Shown here: positions 33,244-41,599 of the stretch, piece after piece
Numbering within the stretch: the stretch's first letter is position 1
How the letters are laid out: the number at the start of each line of letters is the position of its first letter
Program-made: the position numbers and the translations under genes
The notes under the pieces: generated by a model
Database searches by the model: none
What the model saw: the letters and a program-made list of their open reading frames with translations, nothing else
Told to the model about the DNA's origin: nothing
Assembly (NCBI RefSeq): GCF_020103695.1
Contig: NZ_JAHXBF010000008.1
Location: 248,001-312,000 of the forward strand
Direction of reading: 5' to 3'
Source of the DNA: Hyalangium versicolor
GTDB lineage: Bacteria; Myxococcota; Myxococcia; Myxococcales; Myxococcaceae
Length of the DNA stretch: 64,000 nucleotides

Positions 33244-34896
33244 TCAGAAGGCCTGCTTGAGCGCGAGCGTGAAGCCGCGCTCGGCCTCTCCGTTGCCAGC
33301 GAAGCCCAGGGCATAATAGAGGTCCACCTGGAACACGTCGGCCACGAGCACGTGGAAGCTCGGGCCGGTGCTGCCCACCACCTTGGCTCGCGCGAGGCCC
33401 GTACTCCGGTCGATGTTCCCGAACACCGCGACGTCCACGAAGCCTCCCACCTTGTAGATGTCGCGACTCAGCGAGAAGCGCACCTCGGCCCCTCCGCTCA
33501 GGACGTGCCGGGCATGGAAGCGCTCACCGAAGACGCCTCGGACGTGGAGCCCGCCCACCGGCTGTTCCTCCATGAAAGGCACCTGGCCCCAGAGCCAGGC
33601 GCCCCGGCTGGTGAGCCACAGGTCATGCCAGCCGACCTCGGTCACCTGCTGGTAGCGGTAGGTGGTGACGCCGTAGCCCTTTCCAGACTCCCCGGGGTAG
33701 TGCCGCGCCGCCAGTTCGAGTTCCGTGTGCCGATCTCGGCGGATGTCATCCGTGTCGAAGGTGATGAGAGCCGTGCCGTGGACATAGGGCTGGAGTGTCG
33801 AGCTGGGGCCCACACCGCCGGCCACGCCTTGTCCCTCCACGGGCTTGAGTCCGAAGACATCGAGCTTCTCGGCCCCCAGTCCGAGCGCGACCCAGGTGCC
33901 CTGGAAGAACTCGTAGCTCAACCCCATGGTGAGCTGCAGCCGGGTGGCGAAGAAGCTCTCCAGGCCGATGTCCGGACGCTGGCGGCTGATGAGCTCGGCT
34001 CGCGCGGCCAGCACGGGCCGCAGCCCCAGGGGCATGGGTGGCGTGTACCACTGCGCCTCGAGCTGAGCCCGGGTGAGGGCCAGGTACGCGTGATCATCGG
34101 AGATGCGCGAGCGGATCTTCGCTCCCACCTGAGCGTTGGCGGACCAGCGATCCTTGGGCACCCACGAGCTCGCGCCGCGGTACTCCAGCCCGAGCCGGAA
34201 GCCATCCACCCCGCTCAGTCCGGCGACGACGCCAGGGCCCGGGGACCAATCGCGGCGGCGGAAGAGGATTTGCAGCTCATAGTCGGCCTGCGGAGGGATG
34301 AGCGGGTGGCCCACGAACCGGCCAATGTCGTCGACGATGGGGCCGAGATCCTCGACCTGGGGCCCGACGTGCTTCACCTCGTTCGTGGGGACGAGCTCGA
34401 AGCGCTCCACCTCCACGCCATTCTGGGCCTTCAGCACCGCGAGTTGCCGCTCGAGGGCGGGGCGGTTGAAGACGTTGTGAGGCAGGCTCAGGTTGAGCAG
34501 CACCTGCACGGTGCGCAGCGAGCCCTGGCCTCGGAGGATGACCTTCTCGACGCGGCCCTCGTCGATGTCCACGACGATGCGGCCGTCCTCCACCGCCGTC
34601 TCCACGCGCGCCAGCTCATAGCCCGAGCGGCGCAGGAAGGAGAGGATCCGCGAGCGCACCTGCGCCGCGCCGGCCTTGTCCGCCGGGAAGTCGGGCGGCA
34701 GATCCAACACGGCGAGATACACCTCGTCGATGAGCACGACGTTGCCGCCGAAGACGATGGGCGGGCGCTTGCGGGAGGACTCTGAGGCGGCCCCCTGGCC
34801 CAGAGGCGCCAGTAGCAGGCCGAGCAGCACGAGGCCCACCCAGGCCCCGAGGCGGGGGCTCCAGCCCTGATCCCATCGACGTGTCATCCAGCCCAT
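33244..34896 (-). CDS. Omp85/TpsB-like outer-membrane beta-barrel protein
   Basis: A 550-residue protein with a signal peptide (about 17-38). Residues 45-130 look like a POTRA domain (VRSRILSFLRRSGYELARVE, GRIVVDIDEGRVEKVILRG). The C-terminal 330 residues alternate strands and end in ...LALKQAF, the terminal Phe typical of BamA/TamA/TpsB barrels. Likely role: outer-membrane insertion, translocation or lipid transport; the substrate is unknown. An ATG at 34896 is preceded by GGAGG, but that site lies inside a strong hairpin (34901-34931). An in-frame ATG at 34887 is an alternative. Confidence 0.85.
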   Translation of the reverse strand: MGWMTRRWDQGWSPRLGAWVGLVLLGLLLAPLGQGAASESSRKRPPIVFGGNVVLIDEVYLAVLDLPPDFPADKAGAAQVRSRILSFLRRSGYELARVETAVEDGRIVVDIDEGRVEKVILRGQGSLRTVQVLLNLSLPHNVFNRPALERQLAVLKAQNGVEVERFELVPTNEVKHVGPQVEDLGPIVDDIGRFVGHPLIPPQADYELQILFRRRDWSPGPGVVAGLSGVDGFRLGLEYRGASSWVPKDRWSANAQVGAKIRSRISDDHAYLALTRAQLEAQWYTPPMPLGLRPVLAARAELISRQRPDIGLESFFATRLQLTMGLSYEFFQGTWVALGLGAEKLDVFGLKPVEGQGVAGGVGPSSTLQPYVHGTALITFDTDDIRRDRHTELELAARHYPGESGKGYGVTTYRYQQVTEVGWHDLWLTSRGAWLWGQVPFMEEQPVGGLHVRGVFGERFHARHVLSGGAEVRFSLSRDIYKVGGFVDVAVFGNIDRSTGLARAKVVGSTGPSFHVLVADVFQVDLYYALGFAGNGEAERGFTLALKQAF

Positions 34897-34900
34897 CCCA

Positions 34901-34931
34901 CGCCTCCATCGTACCCTGGACGATGGAGGCG
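34901..34931 (-). promoter_or_regulatory. Hairpin covering the ribosome binding site of the Omp85-type gene
   Basis: On the plus strand CGCCTCCATCGT (34901-34912) and ACGATGGAGGCG (34920-34931) are exact complements, giving a 12-bp perfect stem and 7-base loop. In the minus-strand transcript, the GGAGG six bases before ATG 34896 lies in the 3' arm and would be buried. It also sits between the phosphodiesterase stop and this gene, so it may act as an intergenic terminator instead. Confidence 0.7.
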
Positions 34932-34956
34932 CGTCCGGACAAAGCCGGGGGATGGA

Positions 34957-36141
34957 TCAGGGCTTGTAGGTATCCACGGCCTGGCGGCCCACGGCCGGGT
35001 CATCCGTGAAGAAGCCATCGATGCCGGCCTTCAGGTACGTCTGGAGCTCGGTGACGAGCCCGGCCGGGTTGCGCGTGCTGTCCGTGCCCGTCGTCTTGAG
35101 TGGCGCGGTGAGGAAGGCATTCTCCGGGCGGAAGGTGAAGGGGTGCACCAGCAGCTTGGCGGCGTGGGCGTTGGGCACGAGCTCGGACGGCTTCTGGAAG
35201 TTGCCCGCGCTGTCCACATTGATGATGTTGAGCTTGTAGGGGCCCACGCCATCCGCGTAGGTGGCGATCTCCTTCATCTGATCGGCGGAGGCCATGTCGC
35301 CGTAGGTGCGCGGATCATTGGCCACGACGAAGTCGTAGGGCTTCTTGTCCACCGCATCCATCAGCTGCACCAGCTTCCAGTTCGCCTGCGTCTTGCCAAT
35401 CGTCGCGCGGATGGCCTTCAGGTTGGCCACCTCGAAGGATTGGATGAAGACGGTGGCCTGGCTGGCGGTGAACGGGTCCGACTTGAGCGCGGTGATCAGC
35501 CGGTCCTCCAGCGGCAGGCCCACGGACTGGAAGTAGGTGGGGTGCTTGGTCTCCGGGTAGATGTGGATCGTCCGGCCGGTGGACGCGGACATGCTCTTGG
35601 CCAGGGCGATCACCTCGGCGAGCGTGGGGATCTCGAACTGGTCGTTGTATTTCGTGTTGTCCGGGCGCGTCTGGGGAATGCGCTCACGGGCCTTGAGCTC
35701 CTTGATCTCGGCCAGCGTGAAGTCCTCGGTGAACCAGCCCTCGAGCGAGACGCCGTCGACGATCTTCGTCGTCTTGCGGTCGGCGAACTTCGCCACGTCC
35801 TTCACGTTGGTGGTTCCGGAGATCTCGTTCTCGTGCCGGCAGACGAGGAAGCCGTCCTTGGTGGCGACCAGGTCCGGCTCGATCACGTCCGCGCCGTCCT
35901 CGATGGCCTTCTGGTAGCTGGCCAGGGTGTGCTCGGGCCGCAGGGCGCTGGCGCCGCGGTGGCCCACCACGAGGCGCTTCTCGGCGAGGGCGGGAACGGA
36001 CTCGTCGCCCGGCAGGGGATCCTCCTTCTCGTCATCGCTGCAGGCACTCAGGGTGATGGCGCAGCCCGCCGCCAGGGGTAGCACGGCGGACAGGTGCAGG
36101 AAGCGTCGAAGTGAGGCGCGGAAGGCAGACTGGGGATGCAA
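34957..36141 (-). CDS. Glycerophosphodiester phosphodiesterase lipoprotein (GlpQ-like)
   Basis: A 394-residue periplasmic or surface enzyme. A long basic N-terminus leads to a hydrophobic core and LSAC lipobox near residue 34. The GDPD motifs are VGHRGASALRPEHTLASY near 59, the metal-binding EPDLVATKDG near 86 and CRHE near 101. Downstream HIYPETKHP near 192 and FFTDDPAVGR near the C-terminus also match. GlpQ-type enzymes release glycerol-3-phosphate from glycerophosphodiesters. Lys is more frequent here than in neighbours, but codon bias is normal. Confidence 0.92.
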   Translation of the reverse strand: MHPQSAFRASLRRFLHLSAVLPLAAGCAITLSACSDDEKEDPLPGDESVPALAEKRLVVGHRGASALRPEHTLASYQKAIEDGADVIEPDLVATKDGFLVCRHENEISGTTNVKDVAKFADRKTTKIVDGVSLEGWFTEDFTLAEIKELKARERIPQTRPDNTKYNDQFEIPTLAEVIALAKSMSASTGRTIHIYPETKHPTYFQSVGLPLEDRLITALKSDPFTASQATVFIQSFEVANLKAIRATIGKTQANWKLVQLMDAVDKKPYDFVVANDPRTYGDMASADQMKEIATYADGVGPYKLNIINVDSAGNFQKPSELVPNAHAAKLLVHPFTFRPENAFLTAPLKTTGTDSTRNPAGLVTELQTYLKAGIDGFFTDDPAVGRQAVDTYKP

Positions 36142-36266
36142 GGGAGCTCCTTGGGTGTGAAGAGGGGTGGGGCCTGAGGCGGCGGAGAGCTAGCACCACC
36201 GGGTGACAGGACAGTGAACAGTGCGTGAGAGGTGCGCCTCACCCGCCTCTTCAGGGGAGCTGGAAT

Positions 36267-38939
36267 CTACTCTATTTCTGGATTTTCCGGTTGAGGGCTT
36301 CTGGGGCCGAGCCGGACATCTCCCACGTCCAGGTCCTGCCCCTCTTCGAGTGATACCGGCATGCGCTCGGAGTCCTTGCCGCTGATGACGAGCAGGAGGC
36401 GTTGGCCGGTCGCCACTCCCTCGAGCAGGAAGCGCCCATCGGTCCCCGTGGCTTTGTCGGGATCCAGGGGACGGTCCTCCACGATGAGGACGAGAGCCCC
36501 GGCGATCGGCTCCTGCGTGACGGCATCCACCACCCGGCCACGCACGCGGGCGGTGCCCTTCAAGCGAATCTCCACCTCGGTCTCGGCTCCCGCACTCGGA
36601 GAGACGAGAGCCTCTCCTCCCTGGCCGTCCGTGGTGCGGACCAACAGGCGCATGGGCTCGGCCGACACGTCTCGCAATTCGAAGCGCTCGCCGGGGAACT
36701 CCCAGGTGCCGTTGCCCAGGGGGAAGTCCTGCAGGTTCTGGGACTGGAGGGTGAGGCTGAAGCCCTTCACGGGAGCGCCTCCGCCGGCACGCACCACCCG
36801 GCCGCGCAACGAGGCTGCGGGCCGCAGCCGTACCACCACCTGCTGCTCTCCGGGCCGCACGTCCAGGAGCTCACCGGTGCGTCCTCCATTGCGCGCGACG
36901 AGCTTCAGGCGGCTCGGGCTGGTGGCCACTCGAGAGGGGAGGGCCATCGAGAAGCGGCCTTGCGCGTCCGCGCTCGCCGAGGCGCGTGAGCCCAGGGCCT
37001 GGTCCGGGGGGGAGACCATGACGAAGGCCTCGGGAGAGGGCATGCCATCCGGTTCGAGGACGACACCCTGGAGCCTGTCCGTCTCGCGCGCATCGCCGTT
37101 CCAGGCGAGCTCGACGCGCACGGTCTGCCCGGCGAGGACTTCCACCGGCGTGGCCTCTCCGTTGCCGAAGGACCACTGGTCCAGGAGCCTGGCGCGCAGC
37201 TCGTAGGAGCCGGGCTGGAGCGTCATCCGGAAGGCACCCGTGGCATCCACCTCGACGGGACGGAAGTCCGTGGGGAGGAAGCCCTTGTTGCGGGGATAGG
37301 CCAGCACCACGAGTGCTTCCTCGGGCAGGGAGCCCTGGCCCGTGCGTACCACGCCCTCCACGGTGCCTGTGTCCTCCAGACTGAAGTCCAGCTGCGCGGT
37401 GTCGCCCCCCACCACCTCCACCAGCTGGCTCTTGCCGAGCGAATCTCCTTCCCGGCGGACGGTGATGCTCAGGGAGCCGGCGGGGAGCTCCTCGAGCCGG
37501 TAGTGCCCCTCGGCATCGGTGCGGGCCTCGCTGTCGATCGCGTCGCCCCAGCGGGAGTTGCTCACCACCTGGGCCCGCGCCACGGGCTGACCGGTAGAAT
37601 CCCTCACGGAGCCCTCCACCGCGCCGGTGCCCGCGAGCTGGAGCTCCACGGGGAACTGATCGCCCGAGGACACGGTGAGCGCGCGCCGGCTGAGGGTGGC
37701 GAAGCCCGAGGCGCTGACGACCAGATCGTAACTGCCCGGTGCCAGGCCCTCGACGGAGAAGAGACCCGCGTCATCCGTCACGGCCCGGCCACAGTCTCCG
37801 CTGCTCCCGTAGGGGCTCACATCCACGCGAGCCCCTGGGACGGGCGAGCCCGTGCCGCGAGCCAGCACCTTCCCCCGCAGCACCGCGCTCTGGCCGAGCT
37901 GGATGCGCACCTCGCGCACCGTCTTTCCCGGGCTGATGACGAGGGGCTTGTCCAGGGCGCCAGCCTCGTTGCCGCGCCGGGCGGACACGGTGTGGGAGCC
38001 AGCTTCCACTTCCACGGAGAAGCCACCGCCCGAGCCCGTCGTCGTCACCTCGGGCACCCGCCCGCTCACGAGCACCTCGGCGCCCGCCGCGGGCTGGCCC
38101 TGGGCATCCACGACGAAGCCCTCGATGACTCCCGCCGCTTGCAGTTCCACCATCAGAGGGCTGGCCGAGGGCACCTTCACGCGGCGGAGGATCGCCCGGG
38201 TGTACCCCGGTGCTCGGGCCTCCAACTGGTAGTCCCCGGGGGTGAGCCCCTCCACGCGGAAGTCTCCCCGGGGGTTGCTCGAGGCGTTGATTCGCTCCTC
38301 GGCGGGGGCTTCGGCGAGCAGCCCTCTCTCGGCGGGGCTGCCGTACAGCGTGAGGGAGAGCTCCACCAGCGGCACGGGCTCCTTCGAGCCCTGCACCACG
38401 GTGCGCCCCACGAGGGCCTGGCCGCGCTCGAGCGTGAGGCGCAGCAGGGTGTTCGCCTCTCCATGGGGGCGCGTCACGTCTCGCAGTAAGGGGGCGTAGC
38501 CCGCGGCGCGCACCGCCACCAGATAGCTCCCAGGCCTCGCGGCCAGCCGCGCACGCCCCTGTTCATTCGTGACGCCGGTGCTCGCCAGCCGCCAGGACAC
38601 CTCGTTGAGGTTCGGATCTCGAGGGCCTCGCCAGTACAGCCGCGCGCTGGCGCCAGGCACGGGGTTCCCGCCTGCGAGTACCTCCAGCTCCAGCACCCCC
38701 TCTGCCTCGGAGGGAGGCTCCACCAGGGAGGGAGTGCTGCCCGCATCCGCGTTGCCGCGCACGCCCACATCCTCCGGGCGTTCACGGTAGGTACGCGTGT
38801 CGGCCCGTTTCGCCGAGGCGCGCTCCTGGGGGCTCTCGTCACGGCCCGTATCGGTGTCGGCTCCTCCCGAGAACCAGAGGAGCAGGAGCACGAGCCCGGC
38901 ACCCAGCAGGGCAGCGGCCACGATGATGAGCTTGCGCAT
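36267..38939 (-). CDS. Large membrane-anchored protein with carboxypeptidase-regulatory-like repeats
   Basis: An 890-residue protein with one N-terminal membrane anchor (residues 4-24, LIIVAAALLGAGLVLLLLWF). The rest is about ten Ig-like modules of the carboxypeptidase regulatory/CnaB-like type, each with a VxGxVxxxxGxPVxGAxVxV beginning (for example VEGSVRDSTGQPVARAQV near residue 445). An acidic linker follows the anchor. No enzymatic domain is visible. It probably acts as an extended extracytoplasmic scaffold; the role is inferred. It is divergent from the cyclase-like gene across the region with the 39019-39048 inverted repeat. Confidence 0.85.
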   Translation of the reverse strand: MRKLIIVAAALLGAGLVLLLLWFSGGADTDTGRDESPQERASAKRADTRTYRERPEDVGVRGNADAGSTPSLVEPPSEAEGVLELEVLAGGNPVPGASARLYWRGPRDPNLNEVSWRLASTGVTNEQGRARLAARPGSYLVAVRAAGYAPLLRDVTRPHGEANTLLRLTLERGQALVGRTVVQGSKEPVPLVELSLTLYGSPAERGLLAEAPAEERINASSNPRGDFRVEGLTPGDYQLEARAPGYTRAILRRVKVPSASPLMVELQAAGVIEGFVVDAQGQPAAGAEVLVSGRVPEVTTTGSGGGFSVEVEAGSHTVSARRGNEAGALDKPLVISPGKTVREVRIQLGQSAVLRGKVLARGTGSPVPGARVDVSPYGSSGDCGRAVTDDAGLFSVEGLAPGSYDLVVSASGFATLSRRALTVSSGDQFPVELQLAGTGAVEGSVRDSTGQPVARAQVVSNSRWGDAIDSEARTDAEGHYRLEELPAGSLSITVRREGDSLGKSQLVEVVGGDTAQLDFSLEDTGTVEGVVRTGQGSLPEEALVVLAYPRNKGFLPTDFRPVEVDATGAFRMTLQPGSYELRARLLDQWSFGNGEATPVEVLAGQTVRVELAWNGDARETDRLQGVVLEPDGMPSPEAFVMVSPPDQALGSRASASADAQGRFSMALPSRVATSPSRLKLVARNGGRTGELLDVRPGEQQVVVRLRPAASLRGRVVRAGGGAPVKGFSLTLQSQNLQDFPLGNGTWEFPGERFELRDVSAEPMRLLVRTTDGQGGEALVSPSAGAETEVEIRLKGTARVRGRVVDAVTQEPIAGALVLIVEDRPLDPDKATGTDGRFLLEGVATGQRLLLVISGKDSERMPVSLEEGQDLDVGDVRLGPRSPQPENPEIE

Positions 38940-39018
38940 GGTGGGACTCGGGGAGGGGCAGGGCCGGGCGAGGACCTTATACCCCCGTGGGGTGGGCTGC
39001 GTCCTCGTGCGTCATCCG

Positions 39019-39048
39019 AGCTGACACGTCATTTCTGACGTGTCAGCT
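39019..39048. promoter_or_regulatory. 13-bp inverted repeat in divergent promoter region
   Basis: AGCTGACACGTCA (39019-39031), a four-base TTTC loop, then TGACGTGTCAGCT (39036-39048), a perfect complement. It lies between the large repeat protein (start 38939) and the cyclase-like gene (start 39157). Each arm contains the 11-mer CTGACACGTCA, also present at 8826-8836 upstream of mvaA. A dimeric regulator-binding site is the likely meaning. Confidence 0.6.
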
Positions 39049-39156
39049 GGTCCCGAGGGCCAGGTGCCCCAGGGGCTCCGCACGAGTGCGCGTCTGGCGT
39101 GGAAGTTGAAGAGGCCGGCGGACACAGGCCCTCGGGCCGCTGACAAGGGAAAATCC

Positions 39157-40365
39157 ATGGCGACCTACAACATCTCTCTGGCGGATCTTCGACAGGACAT
39201 CGCGGGAGCCATCCCCGCGGAGCTCGTCCTGGGCTGGAACGGGATGGAGAAGACGGCGGCCCGGCATGCCCAGCTGCTGGCGCCCTATCGGGTCCGGGGG
39301 ACGATTGTGTCCACGGATTCGACGGGCCTGTCCCGGTTGACCCAGCGCTACTCGCTGGCCCAGGTGATGAAGCTCGTGTCCGAGCCCAAGGAGGTGATCC
39401 ACTCCTACGGGACGGCGATTGGCGGCGAGGCCATTGGCATCTGGGCGGCGGACAACTCGCAGATGTTCTTCCCCGAGGAGATCGATCCCTCGCGAGTCGT
39501 CGCGCAGATGCTCGCGGTGCAGGCCCGGGTCAAGTCCCTGCAGGTCCAGGTTGGCATCGGCATGCACCTCTGCGAGTGCTACAGGGTGGGCGGCGGGCTG
39601 TTCGGTGAGGGCGCGGAGTTCATCGAGGCCATCGCGGAGGATGACACCTCGGGTGGGGAGATCGTCCTCTCGGAGTCGATCTTCCTGCGTCTCGCGGGCT
39701 CGGTCCGGGCGGCCTCGCGGGTTCGCGCGGATCTCGAGGAGGCGGGCGCGTTCTGGTCGCTGATGAACTTCTCCGGAGCCCTGGAGGTGATGGATGGTGG
39801 CAGTCCGGACTATCCGACGCCCTTCGATGCGGCCTTCCTCGGGCGGCTGCGCTCGGCCTCGCTGGACGCGCTGGGGACGGAGGAGTTTCCCGAGTACCGC
39901 AACAGGGGGACGGTAGCGTTCGTGAAGGTGGAGCACGGGCCGCACGAGTTCCTGCTGGACTCGTTCACGGACATGTCGTTGAGCAACCTGGCGATCCGGC
40001 GCCTCGCGGCGTTGCACGGGGCGGACGTGGTGAAGTCCAATGGTTCGCTGGCGATCCTGCTGTTCCCCGAGGGCCCGCCGGCGGTCGACTTCGCGCGCGA
40101 GCTCATCGAGGAGCACCGGAGGCTGGGCTTCAAGGCCCATGTCGGGTTGGCTCATGGAGAAGTCTACCTCTTCCCGCTCGCCAACGGCGGGCGCGAGATC
40201 GCGGGCAACCCGGTCAACATCGCCTCCAAGCTCTCGGAGGACTCGGGGCTGGAGGGCATCCTCGTGGAGAACTCGGTGGCGCTTGGGACGCTGGCCCAGA
40301 GAGGCGAGCCCTTCCGGCTCACCCTGTCGAAGGTCGAGCTGACGGGACGCCGCCTCCCGGTTTGA
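39157..40365 (+). CDS. Degenerate class III nucleotide-cyclase-like protein with two cyclase-homology halves
   Basis: A 402-residue protein. The first half (about 48-195) resembles an adenylate/guanylate cyclase domain: TDSTGLSRLTQRYS, WAADNSQMFFP, and VGIGMH with GGGLFGEGAEFIEAI. The second half (about 245-400) again has the late cyclase pattern, AHVGLAHGEV and REIAGNPVNIASKLSEDSG. In the second half the first metal Asp is replaced (VKVEHGP) and the second motif reads SNGSLAILL, so it looks inactive; the first half retains Asp residues near both sites. It could be a regulatory or ligand-binding protein. AAGGGAAAATCC before ATG 39157 supports the start. Confidence 0.65.
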   Translation: MATYNISLADLRQDIAGAIPAELVLGWNGMEKTAARHAQLLAPYRVRGTIVSTDSTGLSRLTQRYSLAQVMKLVSEPKEVIHSYGTAIGGEAIGIWAADNSQMFFPEEIDPSRVVAQMLAVQARVKSLQVQVGIGMHLCECYRVGGGLFGEGAEFIEAIAEDDTSGGEIVLSESIFLRLAGSVRAASRVRADLEEAGAFWSLMNFSGALEVMDGGSPDYPTPFDAAFLGRLRSASLDALGTEEFPEYRNRGTVAFVKVEHGPHEFLLDSFTDMSLSNLAIRRLAALHGADVVKSNGSLAILLFPEGPPAVDFARELIEEHRRLGFKAHVGLAHGEVYLFPLANGGREIAGNPVNIASKLSEDSGLEGILVENSVALGTLAQRGEPFRLTLSKVELTGRRLPV

Positions 40366-40495
40366 GGCATGGGGCCCAGCCCTGGCGTCCCCGGTGCGGT
40401 AAGAACCTGAACGCGTCGGCCATCCAGGAGTGGCACCCTGTCCGACAGGAGGCCATCATGACACCTGGGAGTCGGGCTCTCGTGCAGGAGGGGAG

Positions 40496-41599
40496 ATGGC
40501 GTTTACGCTGACCGTTCGGAACTTTCGTGGGCTTCGCCACGTCGAGTGGAGCCCCTCGGGCGTTTGTGCGCTCGTAGGACCCAACGGGAGCGGAAAGACG
40601 ACGCTCATTGATGCGCTCCAGATCCTCCAGGACACGCGAGCCCAGGGATTCCCGAAGGCCATCGAGGAGCACGGGGGGGCCTACGGATTGCGAACCTTCG
40701 GGGTCCCGGAGAGTGAACCCGTGATGTTCCAACTCCTGGTGGGGAAGGTGGCCTGGGAGTTCAGTCCCCGGCTCTCGATGGGCCCTGGGGGGGCACAACT
40801 GATCGTCCACGAGAGACTGTCCGATGGTAACAGTCGCAGCGAGTCCGAGAGTCTGTGGGGGCCTGCGGAGAAGCTGCACCTGGATAGCCCGTCGCTCTCT
40901 TTCAATCTCGCCTGGGAAAAGCAGTTGGAGCCGTTGAAGGAGGTCATCTCCGGGTACCGGCACTACCGCCACTACGTGTTGCCCAACCTTCGCCGTGAGG
41001 GGTCGCGCCTGGGGGGGGACCTGCGGTTGACAGGCGATGGCGGCAATCTGTTCACCGTCCTGATGAACTGGCGCAACCGGCGCGATCACAAGGATCGGCT
41101 CGACTTCGTGACCCGCGCGTTGAAGCAATGCTTCCCCGGGCTCTTCGCGGACTTCTCCTTCCCCATCGCCGCCAACATCGTGGCCTGCGAGGTCCATTCC
41201 TCGAGCGACACCACGCTCATTCCATCGCTTCTGCCCGATGGATTCCTCGTCATGCTCCTCCACCTTTGCGCCATCGCCTCCACCCCACCTGGCGGCACCA
41301 TCGCCATCGATGAGCCGGAGAACGCGCTCCACCCGTTCGCCATCCGGCGGTTGATGGATGCCTCGCGTGAGTGGTCGGATAAGCATGGCGTGACGGTGCT
41401 GCTGGCCACCCACTCTCCCGTCATCCTCGACACCTTCAAGGAACTGCCCGACAAGGTGTTCGTGATGGAGCCGGGGCACGAGGTGCTGCCTGTCTCGCTC
41501 GAACGCATCAAGGGGCGTGACTGGCTGGCGCACTTCTCCCTGGGAGACCTCTACGAGCACCTCGAGTACGGCGCGCCTACGGGAGTCGACGAGGCGTGA
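40496..41599 (+). CDS. AAA-type (OLD/RecF-like) ATPase
   Basis: A 367-residue ABC/SMC-type ATPase. Walker A is GPNGSGKTT at residues 28-36, after a typical N-terminus (LTVRNFRGLRHVEWSP). Walker B is AIDEPENALHP near 272, and the switch ATHSPVIL lies near 303. An insertion between the lobes (about 70-235) carries family-specific sequence. AGGAGG before ATG 40496 gives a strong start. A GTGA overlap couples it to the next gene, a TOPRIM-like protein. That two-gene layout resembles defence systems such as PARIS, Septu or Gabija, and the assignment to defence is inference. Confidence 0.85.
   Translation: MAFTLTVRNFRGLRHVEWSPSGVCALVGPNGSGKTTLIDALQILQDTRAQGFPKAIEEHGGAYGLRTFGVPESEPVMFQLLVGKVAWEFSPRLSMGPGGAQLIVHERLSDGNSRSESESLWGPAEKLHLDSPSLSFNLAWEKQLEPLKEVISGYRHYRHYVLPNLRREGSRLGGDLRLTGDGGNLFTVLMNWRNRRDHKDRLDFVTRALKQCFPGLFADFSFPIAANIVACEVHSSSDTTLIPSLLPDGFLVMLLHLCAIASTPPGGTIAIDEPENALHPFAIRRLMDASREWSDKHGVTVLLATHSPVILDTFKELPDKVFVMEPGHEVLPVSLERIKGRDWLAHFSLGDLYEHLEYGAPTGVDEA

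Noticed and set aside
33352..34785. 477-codon plus-strand open frame opposite the Omp85-type gene
   Set aside because: Shadow with His/Arg/Leu bias; the minus frame has the signal peptide, POTRA-like segment and terminal Phe.
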